Of a DNA stretch of 64,000 nt, positions 31,523 through 39,149 are shown one piece after another. The translations under genes and the position numbers were made by a program. Position 1 is the stretch's first letter; each line of letters opens with the position of its first letter. Source of the stretch: Clostridiales bacterium (GTDB lineage: Bacteria; Bacillota; Clostridia; Oscillospirales; Oscillospiraceae). The notes beneath the pieces were generated by a model that searched no databases, was not told the DNA's origin, and saw only the letters and a list, made by a program, of their open reading frames with translations. The stretch is from contig SFFV01000002.1 in the NCBI GenBank assembly GCA_004557735.1, positions 62,001 through 126,000 of the forward strand. The letters run 5' to 3'.

Positions 31523-32719
31523 ATGAAAGAATTATCCAGGATCCGTTCCGCCGTTGCTCCGTCCGCAACGCTGGCGGTAAACTCAAAATTCAAGCAGATG
31601 AAGGCAGAGGGCATACCTGTCGTGGGGTTTGGGGCAGGGGAGCCGGATTTTGATACGCCCGACCATATCAAAGAAGCGGGAATCCATGCCATCCGGGAGG
31701 GACAGACGAAGTATACGCCGACGTCCGGCACCGTTGAAGCCCGCAAGGCGGTAGCTTATCGCATGAAGGAAGACCTGGGCGTGGACTTTGATTATGACGC
31801 CATCGTCATTTCCAACGGCGCCAAGGCGTGCCTTTATGCTGCGTTTTTTACGCTGCTCGACACCGGCGATGAGGTCATCGTTCCCGCGCCGTACTGGGTC
31901 AGCTATACGGAGCAGATCCGTATGGTGGGCGGCGTTCCGGTGATCGTTCCGACGACCGAGTCGCAGCATTTTAAAATGACGCCGGAGCAGCTTGAAGCCG
32001 CCATTACGGATAAGACTAAGGCGCTCGTGCTCAATAACCCGTCCAACCCGACCGGCATGATCTACTCCAAGGAAGAGTTGGAAGCGCTTGCGGAGGTCTG
32101 CCTGCGCCATGACATCTATATCGTCGCCGACGAGATCTACTACCGTCTCTGCTACGACGGACAAAAATTTACCAGCGTTGCGGCGCTCGGCGAGGAAGTA
32201 AAGAAACATACCATCATCATCAACGGCGTATCCAAGAGCTATTCCATGACCGGCTGGCGCTGCGGTTTTGCTGCCTGCGGCGACAAGCGCATTGCCAAAG
32301 TCATGACGAACTGCCTGAGCCATGCGCTCGGCAGCATCGGCGCGATGAACCAGGCGGCTATGGCGGAGGCCATGCGCGGACCGCAGGAGAGCGTAGACGA
32401 GATGCGCAAGGTATTTGAGGAACGCCGGAACTATCTTGTCGAGCGCATGAATAAAATCGACGGCGTGAGCTGCCTGAAGCCGGACGGTGCATTTTATGTG
32501 ATGATGAATCTTGAAAAGCTCATCGGGCGCACGCTCGGCGGGCGCGTGATCCGCAACGCCGACGATTTCGCCATGGCGTTTCTGGAAAAGGGGCTGGTCG
32601 CTGTCGTCTCTTGCTGCGCGTTTGACGCGCCGAACTTCGTCCGCTGGACGTATGCCACGTCGCTCGAAACCATCAAGGAGGGCCTTGACCGTCTGGAGAA
32701 ATTCCTGGAGGAGGGCTGA
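31523..32719 (+). CDS. PLP-dependent class I aminotransferase (aspartate type)
   Basis: 398 residues. Fold type I motifs: GEPDFDTPDHI, SNGAKACLYAA, NNPSNPTGM, DEIYYRLCYDG and the PLP-lysine in SKSYSMTGWRCGF, plus a late Arg contact in FVRWTYATS. This profile matches aspartate aminotransferases of the Ib subgroup; specificity is inferred. The start at 31523 has GGAGGG upstream; an ATG at 31508 overlaps the Shine-Dalgarno. Confidence 0.9.
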   Translation: MKELSRIRSAVAPSATLAVNSKFKQMKAEGIPVVGFGAGEPDFDTPDHIKEAGIHAIREGQTKYTPTSGTVEARKAVAYRMKEDLGVDFDYDAIVISNGAKACLYAAFFTLLDTGDEVIVPAPYWVSYTEQIRMVGGVPVIVPTTESQHFKMTPEQLEAAITDKTKALVLNNPSNPTGMIYSKEELEALAEVCLRHDIYIVADEIYYRLCYDGQKFTSVAALGEEVKKHTIIINGVSKSYSMTGWRCGFAACGDKRIAKVMTNCLSHALGSIGAMNQAAMAEAMRGPQESVDEMRKVFEERRNYLVERMNKIDGVSCLKPDGAFYVMMNLEKLIGRTLGGRVIRNADDFAMAFLEKGLVAVVSCCAFDAPNFVRWTYATSLETIKEGLDRLEKFLEEG

Positions 32720-32734
32720 GCCTTTCCTTTCATA

Positions 32735-32784
32735 AAGTGCATCGCCGCTCTCATAGCATAGCTTGAGGGAGGCGATGCATTTTG
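32735..32784 (+). promoter_or_regulatory. Hairpin covering the cwlD ribosome-binding site
   Basis: AAAGTGCATCGCC (32734-32746) pairs with GGCGATGCATTTT (32771-32783), 13 bp with one G-T pair. The 24-base loop ends GAGGGA, so the Shine-Dalgarno GAGGGAGG (32765-32772) lies at the loop-stem border and the TTG start at 32782 is just in the stem foot. T-rich sequence after it makes it look like a terminator too. Confidence 0.55.
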
Positions 32785-33522
32785 TTTGTTAAAAAGCTGT
32801 ATAAAACCGTCCGCGCGGAAGACGTCGCGCTTTTTGCCTTGTCATTCCTTTGGATTTGTGTCATAATACAAAGTGTGTTTTTATCGGGCGCAAATGCCCG
32901 TTCCGCGTCGGCGGAGATTGCCGGCTCCTTGCCTGTGCTGATCCTCGACCCCGGCCACGGCGGCGCAGACGGAGGCGCCGTAGCGCCGGACGGAACGCCG
33001 GAAAGCACGCTGAATCTCGCCATATCGCTGCGCGTCCGGGATCTCTGTACGTTCCTCGGTATCGATACCGTTATGACGCGCGAAACCGAGGAGCTTGACT
33101 ATCCGGCAGAGGTAAAGACCATCGCGGCTATGAAGAAGTGGGATACCCGACGGCGGGTTGAGATTGCCGAAAGCGTTGATTCCCCTGTATTTATGAGCAT
33201 CCATCAGAACATTTATCCCTCATCCGTACCGCATGGTTCGCAGGTCCTGTATGCGCGCAACGAGTCCAGCCGCGCGCTGGCCGAGCTTCTCCAGTCCCGG
33301 CTCACCGCAGCGCTGCTGCCGGAAAACCGGCGCGTACCGGTACCGGCAGGGAAGGACATTTATATTATGTCTCACGTTCACTGTACCGCCGTACTGGTCG
33401 AGTGCGGCTTCCTTTCGCATCCGCAGGAGCTTCCGCTTCTGCAAAGCGCGGATTATCAGAAGAAGATCGCGTCGGTATTGACGGCGTGCTATCTCCAGTT
33501 TACAGAGAAAGGCGTTTTATGA
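32782..33522 (+). CDS. cwlD: N-acetylmuramoyl-L-alanine amidase CwlD
   Basis: 246 residues. N-terminal transmembrane anchor (VALFALSFLWICVIIQSVFL), then an Amidase_3 domain with LDPGHGGADGGAV, MTRET, MSIHQN and LVECGFLSHPQE (zinc ligands His, Glu, His and catalytic Glu). CwlD removes peptide side chains in the cortex precursor for muramic-delta-lactam formation. The only in-frame start with a ribosome site is TTG at 32782. The stop overlaps the radA start. Confidence 0.9.
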   Translation: MFVKKLYKTVRAEDVALFALSFLWICVIIQSVFLSGANARSASAEIAGSLPVLILDPGHGGADGGAVAPDGTPESTLNLAISLRVRDLCTFLGIDTVMTRETEELDYPAEVKTIAAMKKWDTRRRVEIAESVDSPVFMSIHQNIYPSSVPHGSQVLYARNESSRALAELLQSRLTAALLPENRRVPVPAGKDIYIMSHVHCTAVLVECGFLSHPQELPLLQSADYQKKIASVLTACYLQFTEKGVL

Positions 33523-34889
33523 AAGCCAAAAGTGTGTTTTTCTGCACGGAATGCGGCAACGAAACGGGAAAATGGTTCGGCCGCTGCCCGGCATGCGGTG
33601 CATGGAATACCGTCGTGGAAGCGCCCTCCGCGTCATCCGGCAGTGCCGCGGCGAAAAGCGCCGCCGTGAAAATCGCCGGAACACGCCGGAGCATTCCGAA
33701 GCCCGTCTCACAGCTGGATGACGAGGAGGAGATCCGGTTTTCCACAGGTATAGCGGAAATGGACCGCGTTCTCGGCGGCGGAGCCGTGCGCGGCTCGCTC
33801 GTGCTGGTCGGCGGCGCACCCGGTATCGGAAAATCCACGCTGCTGCTGCAGATCTGCGGCAATATTCCGGATGCAAAGATTTTGTATGTGACCGGTGAGG
33901 AAAGCCAGCGTCAGCTCAAAATGCGCTCACAGCGTCTCGGTGTATCGAGTGATAATCTGTTCGTCCTCGCGGAAACGGATATCAACGCCGTTATACAGAG
34001 CGTGGAGGATCTGCAGCCGGACATTCTGATCATTGACTCGGTGCAGACGATGTACAATAACGATATTGCCTCCGCGCCCGGCAGCATCGGTCAGGTAAAG
34101 GACTGCACCATGGCCGTGATGCAGCTTGCGAAAACGATGAATATCACCGCGTTTGTCATCGGCCACGTCAATAAGGAGGGCGCGATCGCAGGGCCAAAGG
34201 TTTTGGAGCACATGGTGGATTGCGTGCTCTACTGCGAAGGCGACCGCTCGCTGAATTACCGCATTCTGCGCGCCGCAAAAAACCGCTTCGGATCTACGAA
34301 CGAGATCGGCGTATTTGAAATGTGCGATACCGGGCTGCGTGAGGTCCCGAACCCGTCCGAGGTCATGCTGTCCGGCCGTCCGGTCAACGCGCCCGGCACA
34401 TGCGTTTCCTGCGTGATGCAGGGCTCGCGCCCGATCCTTGCCGAGGTGCAGGCGCTGCTTTCGCCGTCGAATGCTAATCAATCTCGCCGCACGGCAAACG
34501 GCATCGATTTTAACCGTCTGATGTTGTTGCTCACCGTGTTGGAAAAGCGCGGCGGCGTCCACGTCGCGGGGTGCGACGCCTATGTGAACGTTGTCGGCGG
34601 TCTGGAACTGGACGAGCCTGCGGCAGATCTTGCGATCGCGCTCGCGATCGCTTCGAGCCTGCGGGACAAGCCCATCGGGGAAGATCTTGCCGCGATCGGA
34701 GAAATCGGACTTGCAGGCGAGATTCGATCCGTTCCGTCGATCAATCAGCGTCTGCAGGAGATCGCGCGCCTCGGATTCAAACGCTGCGTCATCCCGGCGC
34801 ACTGCAAGGACGACATAAAACTCCCGAAAGGCGTTCAGCTCCTGCCGGCGAAAAACATCCGTGACGCCGTTACCGCCATTTTCATTTAA
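33519..34889 (+). CDS. radA: DNA repair protein RadA (Sms)
   Basis: 456 residues: N-terminal zinc finger (CTECGNETGKWFGRCPACG), RecA-like ATPase with Walker A GGAPGIGKSTLLLQ, KNRFGSTNEIGVFEM (RadA KNRFG motif), and a C-terminal Lon-like domain (GGVHVAGCDAYVNVVGGLEL, ADLAIALAIASSL). RadA is a branch migration helicase. ATG at 33519 overlaps the cwlD stop. The mobile element begins directly after its stop codon. Confidence 0.95.
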   Translation: MKAKSVFFCTECGNETGKWFGRCPACGAWNTVVEAPSASSGSAAAKSAAVKIAGTRRSIPKPVSQLDDEEEIRFSTGIAEMDRVLGGGAVRGSLVLVGGAPGIGKSTLLLQICGNIPDAKILYVTGEESQRQLKMRSQRLGVSSDNLFVLAETDINAVIQSVEDLQPDILIIDSVQTMYNNDIASAPGSIGQVKDCTMAVMQLAKTMNITAFVIGHVNKEGAIAGPKVLEHMVDCVLYCEGDRSLNYRILRAAKNRFGSTNEIGVFEMCDTGLREVPNPSEVMLSGRPVNAPGTCVSCVMQGSRPILAEVQALLSPSNANQSRRTANGIDFNRLMLLLTVLEKRGGVHVAGCDAYVNVVGGLELDEPAADLAIALAIASSLRDKPIGEDLAAIGEIGLAGEIRSVPSINQRLQEIARLGFKRCVIPAHCKDDIKLPKGVQLLPAKNIRDAVTAIFI

Positions 34890-34901
34890 AAACTCTCCCC
34901 C

Positions 34902-34933
34902 AAATTAAACAAAATCTTTATTTTGTTTAATTT
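34902..34933. repeat. Left AT-rich inverted repeat of the mobile element (candidate attL)
   Basis: AAATTAAACAAAAT / ATTTTGTTTAATTT, a perfect 14-bp inverted repeat with loop CTTT, 12 bases after the radA stop. A near-identical palindrome lies at 38019-38056 on the other side. It may also terminate radA, but it is GC-poor for a terminator. A related shorter repeat (AAACAAAA / TTTTGTTT) is at 34989-35010. Confidence 0.7.
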
Positions 34934-34952
34934 TTCCTGTCGGAAAAAATAC

Positions 34953-34988
34953 TTCTCCCCGGCGCACATTCTCCGCGCCGGAGGAGAA
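34953..34988. repeat. Hairpin between the two left-end AT repeats
   Basis: TTCTCCCCGGCGC pairs with GCGCCGGAGGAGAA (13 bp with one bulged A) around a 9-base loop. Confidence 0.65.
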
Positions 34989-35125
34989 AAACAAAATAGC
35001 TTTTTTGTTTATTTTTGGGGCAGCCAATCCCCTGCGGCTCGCGCCCGCCCTTGCTTTTCAAAATAACGCATCATGCCGCGCTTGTCAACTCCGAATTAAC
35101 CTAACGGTCGTACACGTTTTGTGTA

Positions 35126-35629
35126 CTATCCTCTTTTCACGAGCTCGTCTGCCAAAGCGTAAATTTTTGTGACCGTCGTGTTTGAATGATTCAACGCCCG
35201 CCGCACTTTTTCGAGAGAGCCATATTTCCGCATCAGCTCGACGGCGTAATCTTTCCGCATCGAATGGGTTCCGATGTTCTGCGGAATGCGGAAAGCCCGT
35301 TGCGCTCTGTCAATATCCGCCCAAACGGCCTGGCGCGTTCGATGTCCGTTTTCATCCAATCTTGCGGCGAAAACATACGTTTTTCCAGCTTGATCGAGCA
35401 GCCTCCGCCGAAGCGGCGCAGGCAGCCCGACAAGCTTTGCTTTCCCGGTTTTGGTCTCCTTAACCCAAAACCTCGACGACCTCCGAACGTCATCGGTTTT
35501 CAATACGAGCACATCCGAAATCCGCAAGCCGGTATGTAAAGCGACCTCGCACGCGAGCCGATTTGCCGGCATCAGAGACGCCAAAACAAGCTCGAGCTGC
35601 TGTTTGAAAAGATAATTAACCGTTGCCAT
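35126..35629 (-). CDS. Minimal tyrosine recombinase (catalytic domain only)
   Basis: 167 residues. Only the C-terminal catalytic domain is present, with the full set: Arg36 (HTGLRISDVL), a beta-hairpin Lys in KTGKAK, His122 and Arg125 (THSMRKDY), His148 (ALNHSN) and Tyr157 (VTKIYALA). The N-terminal core-binding/SAM-like domain of normal integrases is missing. AAAGGAG lies 9 bases before the ATG. It is the outermost gene of the element and presumably catalyses integration at the AT-rich repeats. Such short recombinases occur in small elements; this family was not identified further. Confidence 0.85.
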   Translation of the reverse strand: MATVNYLFKQQLELVLASLMPANRLACEVALHTGLRISDVLVLKTDDVRRSSRFWVKETKTGKAKLVGLPAPLRRRLLDQAGKTYVFAARLDENGHRTRQAVWADIDRAQRAFRIPQNIGTHSMRKDYAVELMRKYGSLEKVRRALNHSNTTVTKIYALADELVKRG

Positions 35630-35668
35630 AGCATGCTCCTTTATGCTAAAATTTCGTTTAAAGAATCC

Positions 35669-35704
35669 GCGCCGCAGCCGCCAAAGGCGGCGCGGCTGCG
35701 GCGC
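35669..35704. repeat. GC-rich hairpin upstream of the recombinase gene
   Basis: GCGCCGCAGCC / GGCTGCGGCGC, 11 bp outer stem, with an inner GCC/GGC stem and loop AAA. It sits between the recombinase gene and the 96-residue gene. Confidence 0.75.
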
Positions 35705-35715
35705 TCACGGCGGCG

Positions 35716-35738
35716 CTTGACACTCCAAAAATGTCAAG
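35716..35738. repeat. CTTGACA inverted repeat
   Basis: CTTGACA / TGTCAAG with a 9-base spacer. The first arm plus spacer start (CTTGACACTCC) recurs at 38008-38018 beside the right AT repeat, which may mark a recombinase or regulator site. Confidence 0.55.
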
Positions 35739-35765
35739 TGCTCCGCGGAAGTCCAAAAAATCGGA

Positions 35766-36056
35766 CTACAACCGCGTCCCTCCACCAAATTTTTGTAGCC
35801 AGACCTCGAACGCTCCCGGCTGCAACTGCCCGGCTTCGCCGTGGTCACCGAGCTTGCCGCCCGCACATTCGAGCACAAGCTCCGCGGCGCGAATGCGGTT
35901 CGCTCCGCTCTCGCCCCCGTCCTGCAAGATGAACGCCAGAGCATCACGAGCGAGCGCTTCCGCGTCCGCCCATGAAGCGCACGGCTCCAACGGTAGCCGC
36001 GGCGGCTCGCTATCCGCCAAAGGCGGCTTCGCCTTTGCCGCTGTTTTTGTCGCCAT
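35766..36056 (-). CDS. Small protein of the mobile element (function unknown)
   Basis: 96 residues with an Ala/Lys-rich start (MATKTAAKAKPPL) and a helical core ALARDALAFILQDGG followed by ANRIRAAELVLECAG. The core has the look of a small-terminase or DNA-binding helical protein, but I do not recognise it. A strong GGGGAGGTGA lies 6 bases before the ATG, inside the 3' end of the rep gene, and the reading frame overlaps rep by 47 bases. It is thus co-translated with rep. Confidence 0.7.
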   Translation of the reverse strand: MATKTAAKAKPPLADSEPPRLPLEPCASWADAEALARDALAFILQDGGESGANRIRAAELVLECAGGKLGDHGEAGQLQPGAFEVWLQKFGGGTRL

Positions 36057-36978
36057 AGATTTTCACCTCCCCCCTGCTGTCAATCTCAATGACGCGATAA
36101 CGGTCGCCGGTCTGCCGAACATCGAACGCCCACCCGATGCCCGCGGCGTCGATGGCGTCAAAGTCCTCCATAAAGAACTCCGTCGGCGGCTCTTTCAGAG
36201 CGCCGCCGGAGTAAAACCAGCGCCCGCCGATTTTCTCCACAATGCTGTTATAAACCTGTTGTTTTCCTATGTATTTCAAAACGTACGCAACCGCCGCGGC
36301 GTAATCGCCATACAAGGGTATCGCCGTGGTGAAACCGTCTTTCCACATCGGAATATTAAAAACGACGTGAGCGCCGTTTTCAATCGCCGCTGCCCGCTTT
36401 CGCGGCGGCAGCTTCCGCGGCTTTCCGCCCCCCGGCAATATGACCGTGCCGGAATCGACAACCGGCAACGCGTCATTGAAAAAACCGTGGAAATGTATTG
36501 CTCCATCCTTGTGTCTTTCCGGCACAAGGATGTACGCCAGCCCGCAACGTCTCACGGCGTTATGCAGCCAATCGGACGCACGCCGCACGATTTCGCGATC
36601 GTCGTACCGGCTAAACCGCTCTCCGTTGAGCGTAAGCGTCACGAAATAGGAAAATACGTTCGCGCGTGCAAGCTCGCGCACGCGCGCCCGTGCGCGCCGT
36701 ACAGCGCGCTTTACGTTCTCGCATTCCTCCGGAGGAATCACGCCCGCCTCGGCAAATTTGCCTCGGCGCTCGCTCCGCCGGTACTCCTCCTCGGCGGCGT
36801 CCAACGGCAGCGCCGCCGCCTTGTCCGCCACAGCGCCGCGGCGCGCCTCCACGCCCGGCAGCTTCCAAACGGCAGCCGAACAAACGGTAATCGTCCGCGA
36901 CCCGTCCGCCCAATGCTGTACTTTGCAGTTTCGCAAGGCGTCCCGATCACTCAAAAGTAGACCCGCGGGAACATCCAT
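36010..36978 (-). CDS. HUH-type rolling-circle replication initiator (Rep, ORF2/G2P-like)
   Basis: 322 residues from the ATG at 36978, with GGGAGGTG upstream. Motif 1 FVTLTLN (112-118), motif 2 HFH (162-164, in GAIHFHGFF) and motif 3 YVLKYIGK (232-239) form the HUH endonuclease core with one catalytic Tyr and a following Lys. It resembles the filamentous-phage G2P/ORF2 relatives and plasmid Reps of Firmicutes. It nicks the origin and starts rolling-circle replication. Downstream lie the 96-residue gene and the recombinase; upstream lies the GC-rich hairpin region likely to hold the origin. Confidence 0.88.
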   Translation of the reverse strand: MDVPAGLLLSDRDALRNCKVQHWADGSRTITVCSAAVWKLPGVEARRGAVADKAAALPLDAAEEEYRRSERRGKFAEAGVIPPEECENVKRAVRRARARVRELARANVFSYFVTLTLNGERFSRYDDREIVRRASDWLHNAVRRCGLAYILVPERHKDGAIHFHGFFNDALPVVDSGTVILPGGGKPRKLPPRKRAAAIENGAHVVFNIPMWKDGFTTAIPLYGDYAAAVAYVLKYIGKQQVYNSIVEKIGGRWFYSGGALKEPPTEFFMEDFDAIDAAGIGWAFDVRQTGDRYRVIEIDSRGEVKIYGDKNSGKGEAAFGG

Positions 36979-36993
36979 TCGTCCCACCTCCCG

Positions 36994-37022
36994 ATAGGGA
37001 CATGACCGAATACTGTCCCTAT
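36994..37022. repeat. Palindromic hairpin upstream of rep (candidate nick or operator site)
   Basis: ATAGGGAC / GTCCCTAT, 8-bp perfect stem with a 13-base loop, 16 bases before the rep start. Position and size fit a Rep-binding stem-loop or an autoregulatory operator. Confidence 0.5.
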
Positions 37023-37935
37023 ATCAAGTATAGGCGGCGCCCCGCCGTCGTTCCTCGCTTGCCCTCCGGGCGGCTCGGCTGCGGCGGCAGACCGCCGCCA
37101 ACTTTCGCGCCTCCTCCGGCTCGCTGCCGTAGGGTCGCGGCTAATCGCCGCTCGTCCCTTGGCGTGTGGCCTCGTCGCCCCCGCCGCCAGCGGCGCGGGC
37201 GCTCGTCCGCCCGCTTGCCCGGTCGCGGCCTTGTGGCCGCTCGCGGGCTTCTGTGGTACTCGGCGCGCCCGCGGTCGCCGCGTCCCTCGCTCTGTGCCGC
37301 GGGCGCTTTTCGGCTTCCCTGCGCCGCTGCGGCGGCTTGTGAAGCCTGCCTCGCCTCGGCAGCCGGGCGGCGGCTTCGCCGCCGGGCTCGGCTCCGCTTC
37401 GCCGTTTCTTCCGCGGGCGGGCGGCGGTCGGCCTTGCCCCCGCCCCTCGCTGTGCTCGCCCCTCCGTCTGCGCGCAAGCCCCTCCGGCCCTCCGGGCGGC
37501 GGCTTTGCCGCCGGGCTTGCGCTCCGCTCCGGCGCTCCCTCCGCTCGCCGCGCCCCTCCGGCTCGCTTTGGGTCGGCTCAGCCCGGCGCTGCCGGTCGCT
37601 CGCCTCCGCCCTCGGCGTTGCCTCGGTCGCCCGCGCTCGCCGTGGGGAGCCTCCCTTTTCCCGCGGGTCGCCGCTCGCTGCGCTCGCCCTCGCGCTGCGC
37701 GCGCCCTTGCCCGCTGCGGCGGGCTGCGGCGGCTGCCTCGTTGGCCGCGCGCCTCCCTGCGCGCCGCCTAAGCGGCGGCGCTTGTTTTGGCGCTTTCGGC
37801 GCGCGGCTTTTTCCGCGGGCGATGCCCGCGGGGATGCGGAGGATGCGTGCGCCGCTGCGGCGGGGGCGGAAGTCGGCGGCTCTGTTCGCCCGCCGACTTC
37901 CACCGGGCACTGCAGTGCCCATTTTCCCCTGTCAT
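37023..37935. other. 0.9-kb extremely GC-rich hairpin-dense region without a credible gene
   Basis: Almost pure G+C with C-rich plus strand. It is full of nested hairpins: GCGCAAGCCC / GGGCTTGCGC (37472-37481 with 37513-37522, with a second GGGCGGCGG/CCGCC stem inside), CCGCGGGC / GCCCGCGG (37813-37831), a 12-bp stem GGAAGTCGGCGG / CCGCCGACTTCC (37868-37901) and the palindrome GGGCACTGCAGTGCCC (37905-37920). Long open frames exist on both strands only because stops are rare; their products are Arg/Ala/Pro low complexity. It lies upstream of rep, where rolling-circle elements keep origin and packaging signals. A structured RNA is an alternative. Confidence 0.6.
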
Positions 37936-38018
37936 TAAAGGGAAAAAAATCGCCCGCGGCAGCCGATACACCAACTCGGCAAAACCACAAGGCGATATAA
38001 ATACCTACTTGACACTCC

Positions 38019-38056
38019 CAAAATTAAACAAAAAATTCTTTTATTTTGTTTAATTT
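38019..38056. repeat. Right AT-rich inverted repeat of the mobile element (candidate attR)
   Basis: AAAATTAAACAAAA / TTTTGTTTAATTTT, a perfect 14-bp inverted repeat with a 10-base spacer. It shares AAATTAAACAAAA and TTTTGTTTAATTT with the left repeat at 34902-34933 and is preceded by CTCCC as there. 58 bases separate it from the next chromosomal gene. Confidence 0.7.
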
Positions 38057-38114
38057 TATGTACAGCCGGAAATGTGCTCCCCTGTCCGGCGGTTTACTGC
38101 TGTGAGGTTTATTT

Positions 38115-39122
38115 ATGGACTACCGCTGCGAAGCGCCCCCCATTCTGCGGGACTTTTTAACTTACCACGAAACGATCAAGGGTCATTCCCGCGCCACGGT
38201 CGATGAGTATTTTCTCGATCTGCGGAATTTCTTTCGCTTTTTAAAGATCGAACGCGGGCTTGTGCCCCGTGCAGCCGACCTTTCCGAAATCTCCATTCTT
38301 GATGTTGATCTTGCGTTTGTCTCCCGCGTTACGCTTGCGGAGGTCTATGACTATCTGGCATTTCTTTCCCGCGACAAAGCCAAGTTCACCCGTGCGCGCA
38401 GCGAAGAATACGGCCTGAACGCTTCATCCCGTGCCCGGAAGGTATCCAGTATCCGAGGCTTTTACAAATATCTCACGACAAAAGCGAAGCTGCTTGACGA
38501 GAACCCGCTGCAGGATCTGGACTCTCCACGCGCCAAACGGTCCCTCCCCCGCTATCTGACTCTCGAAGAGAGCGAGCGTTTACTGAACAGCGTGGACGGG
38601 ATGCACAAAGAGCGCGATTACTGCATTTTAACGATCTTTCTCAATTGTGGCCTTCGCATTTCGGAAATTGCCGGGATGAATCTCTCGGATATCCGGAGCG
38701 ACCATATCCGCGTGCTCGGCAAAGGCAATAAGGAACGCATTGTTTATCTCAACGACGCCACGGCGCAGGCGATTAACGATTATCTCATTGTCCGCCGGGA
38801 TATTGCTGCCATTGACCGAAACGCTTTGTTCCTCTCCAGCCGCCGCACGCGCATTACCCGTGAGGCGCTGCATGCCATGGTAAAGAAATCGCTCCTGCGT
38901 GCCGGTCTGGACGCCGACAAGTACTCCGCACACAAGCTGCGCCATACGGCGGCGACGCTGATGCTCTCCAACGGCGTGGATGTGCGTACACTGCAGGAGC
39001 TTCTCGGCCATGAAAATCTGAACACCACGCAGATCTATACGCATGTGGATAATTCCGAGCTTCGCATAGCGGCGCGGGCAAATCCGCTCGGCAGTTTTTC
39101 CCCGGAAAAATCCGATAAATAG
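38115..39122 (+). CDS. XerC/XerD-type tyrosine recombinase
   Basis: 335 residues, full-length: N-terminal core-binding domain (DFLTYHETIKGHSRATVDEY, VSSIRGFYKYLTTKAKLLDE) and catalytic domain with Arg in NCGLRISEIAGM, Lys in LGKGNKER, SAHKLRHTAATL, LLGHENLNTTQIYTH. A second Xer protein (61886-62776) matches XerD better, so this one may play the XerC role in chromosome dimer resolution, or be an element recombinase. GTGAGG lies before the ATG. Confidence 0.88.
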   Translation: MDYRCEAPPILRDFLTYHETIKGHSRATVDEYFLDLRNFFRFLKIERGLVPRAADLSEISILDVDLAFVSRVTLAEVYDYLAFLSRDKAKFTRARSEEYGLNASSRARKVSSIRGFYKYLTTKAKLLDENPLQDLDSPRAKRSLPRYLTLEESERLLNSVDGMHKERDYCILTIFLNCGLRISEIAGMNLSDIRSDHIRVLGKGNKERIVYLNDATAQAINDYLIVRRDIAAIDRNALFLSSRRTRITREALHAMVKKSLLRAGLDADKYSAHKLRHTAATLMLSNGVDVRTLQELLGHENLNTTQIYTHVDNSELRIAARANPLGSFSPEKSDK

Positions 39123-39149
39123 ATAACGCTTTACGGAGAGTTTTCATCG

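Noticed and set aside
34902..34933. Ordinary radA terminator
   Set aside because: The stem has almost no G-C pairs, and an almost equal copy lies at the other end of the element; a terminator role in addition cannot be excluded.
37300..37935. CRISPR-like repeats in the GC-rich block
   Set aside because: The repeated words are short, unequally spaced, form hairpins and are not separated by unique spacers; there are no cas genes.
37002..38000. Long open frames on both strands (about 330 codons each) in the GC-rich region
   Set aside because: They lack ribosome sites, overlap on opposite strands, and give Arg/Ala/Pro low-complexity products; stops are rare in such GC-rich sequence.
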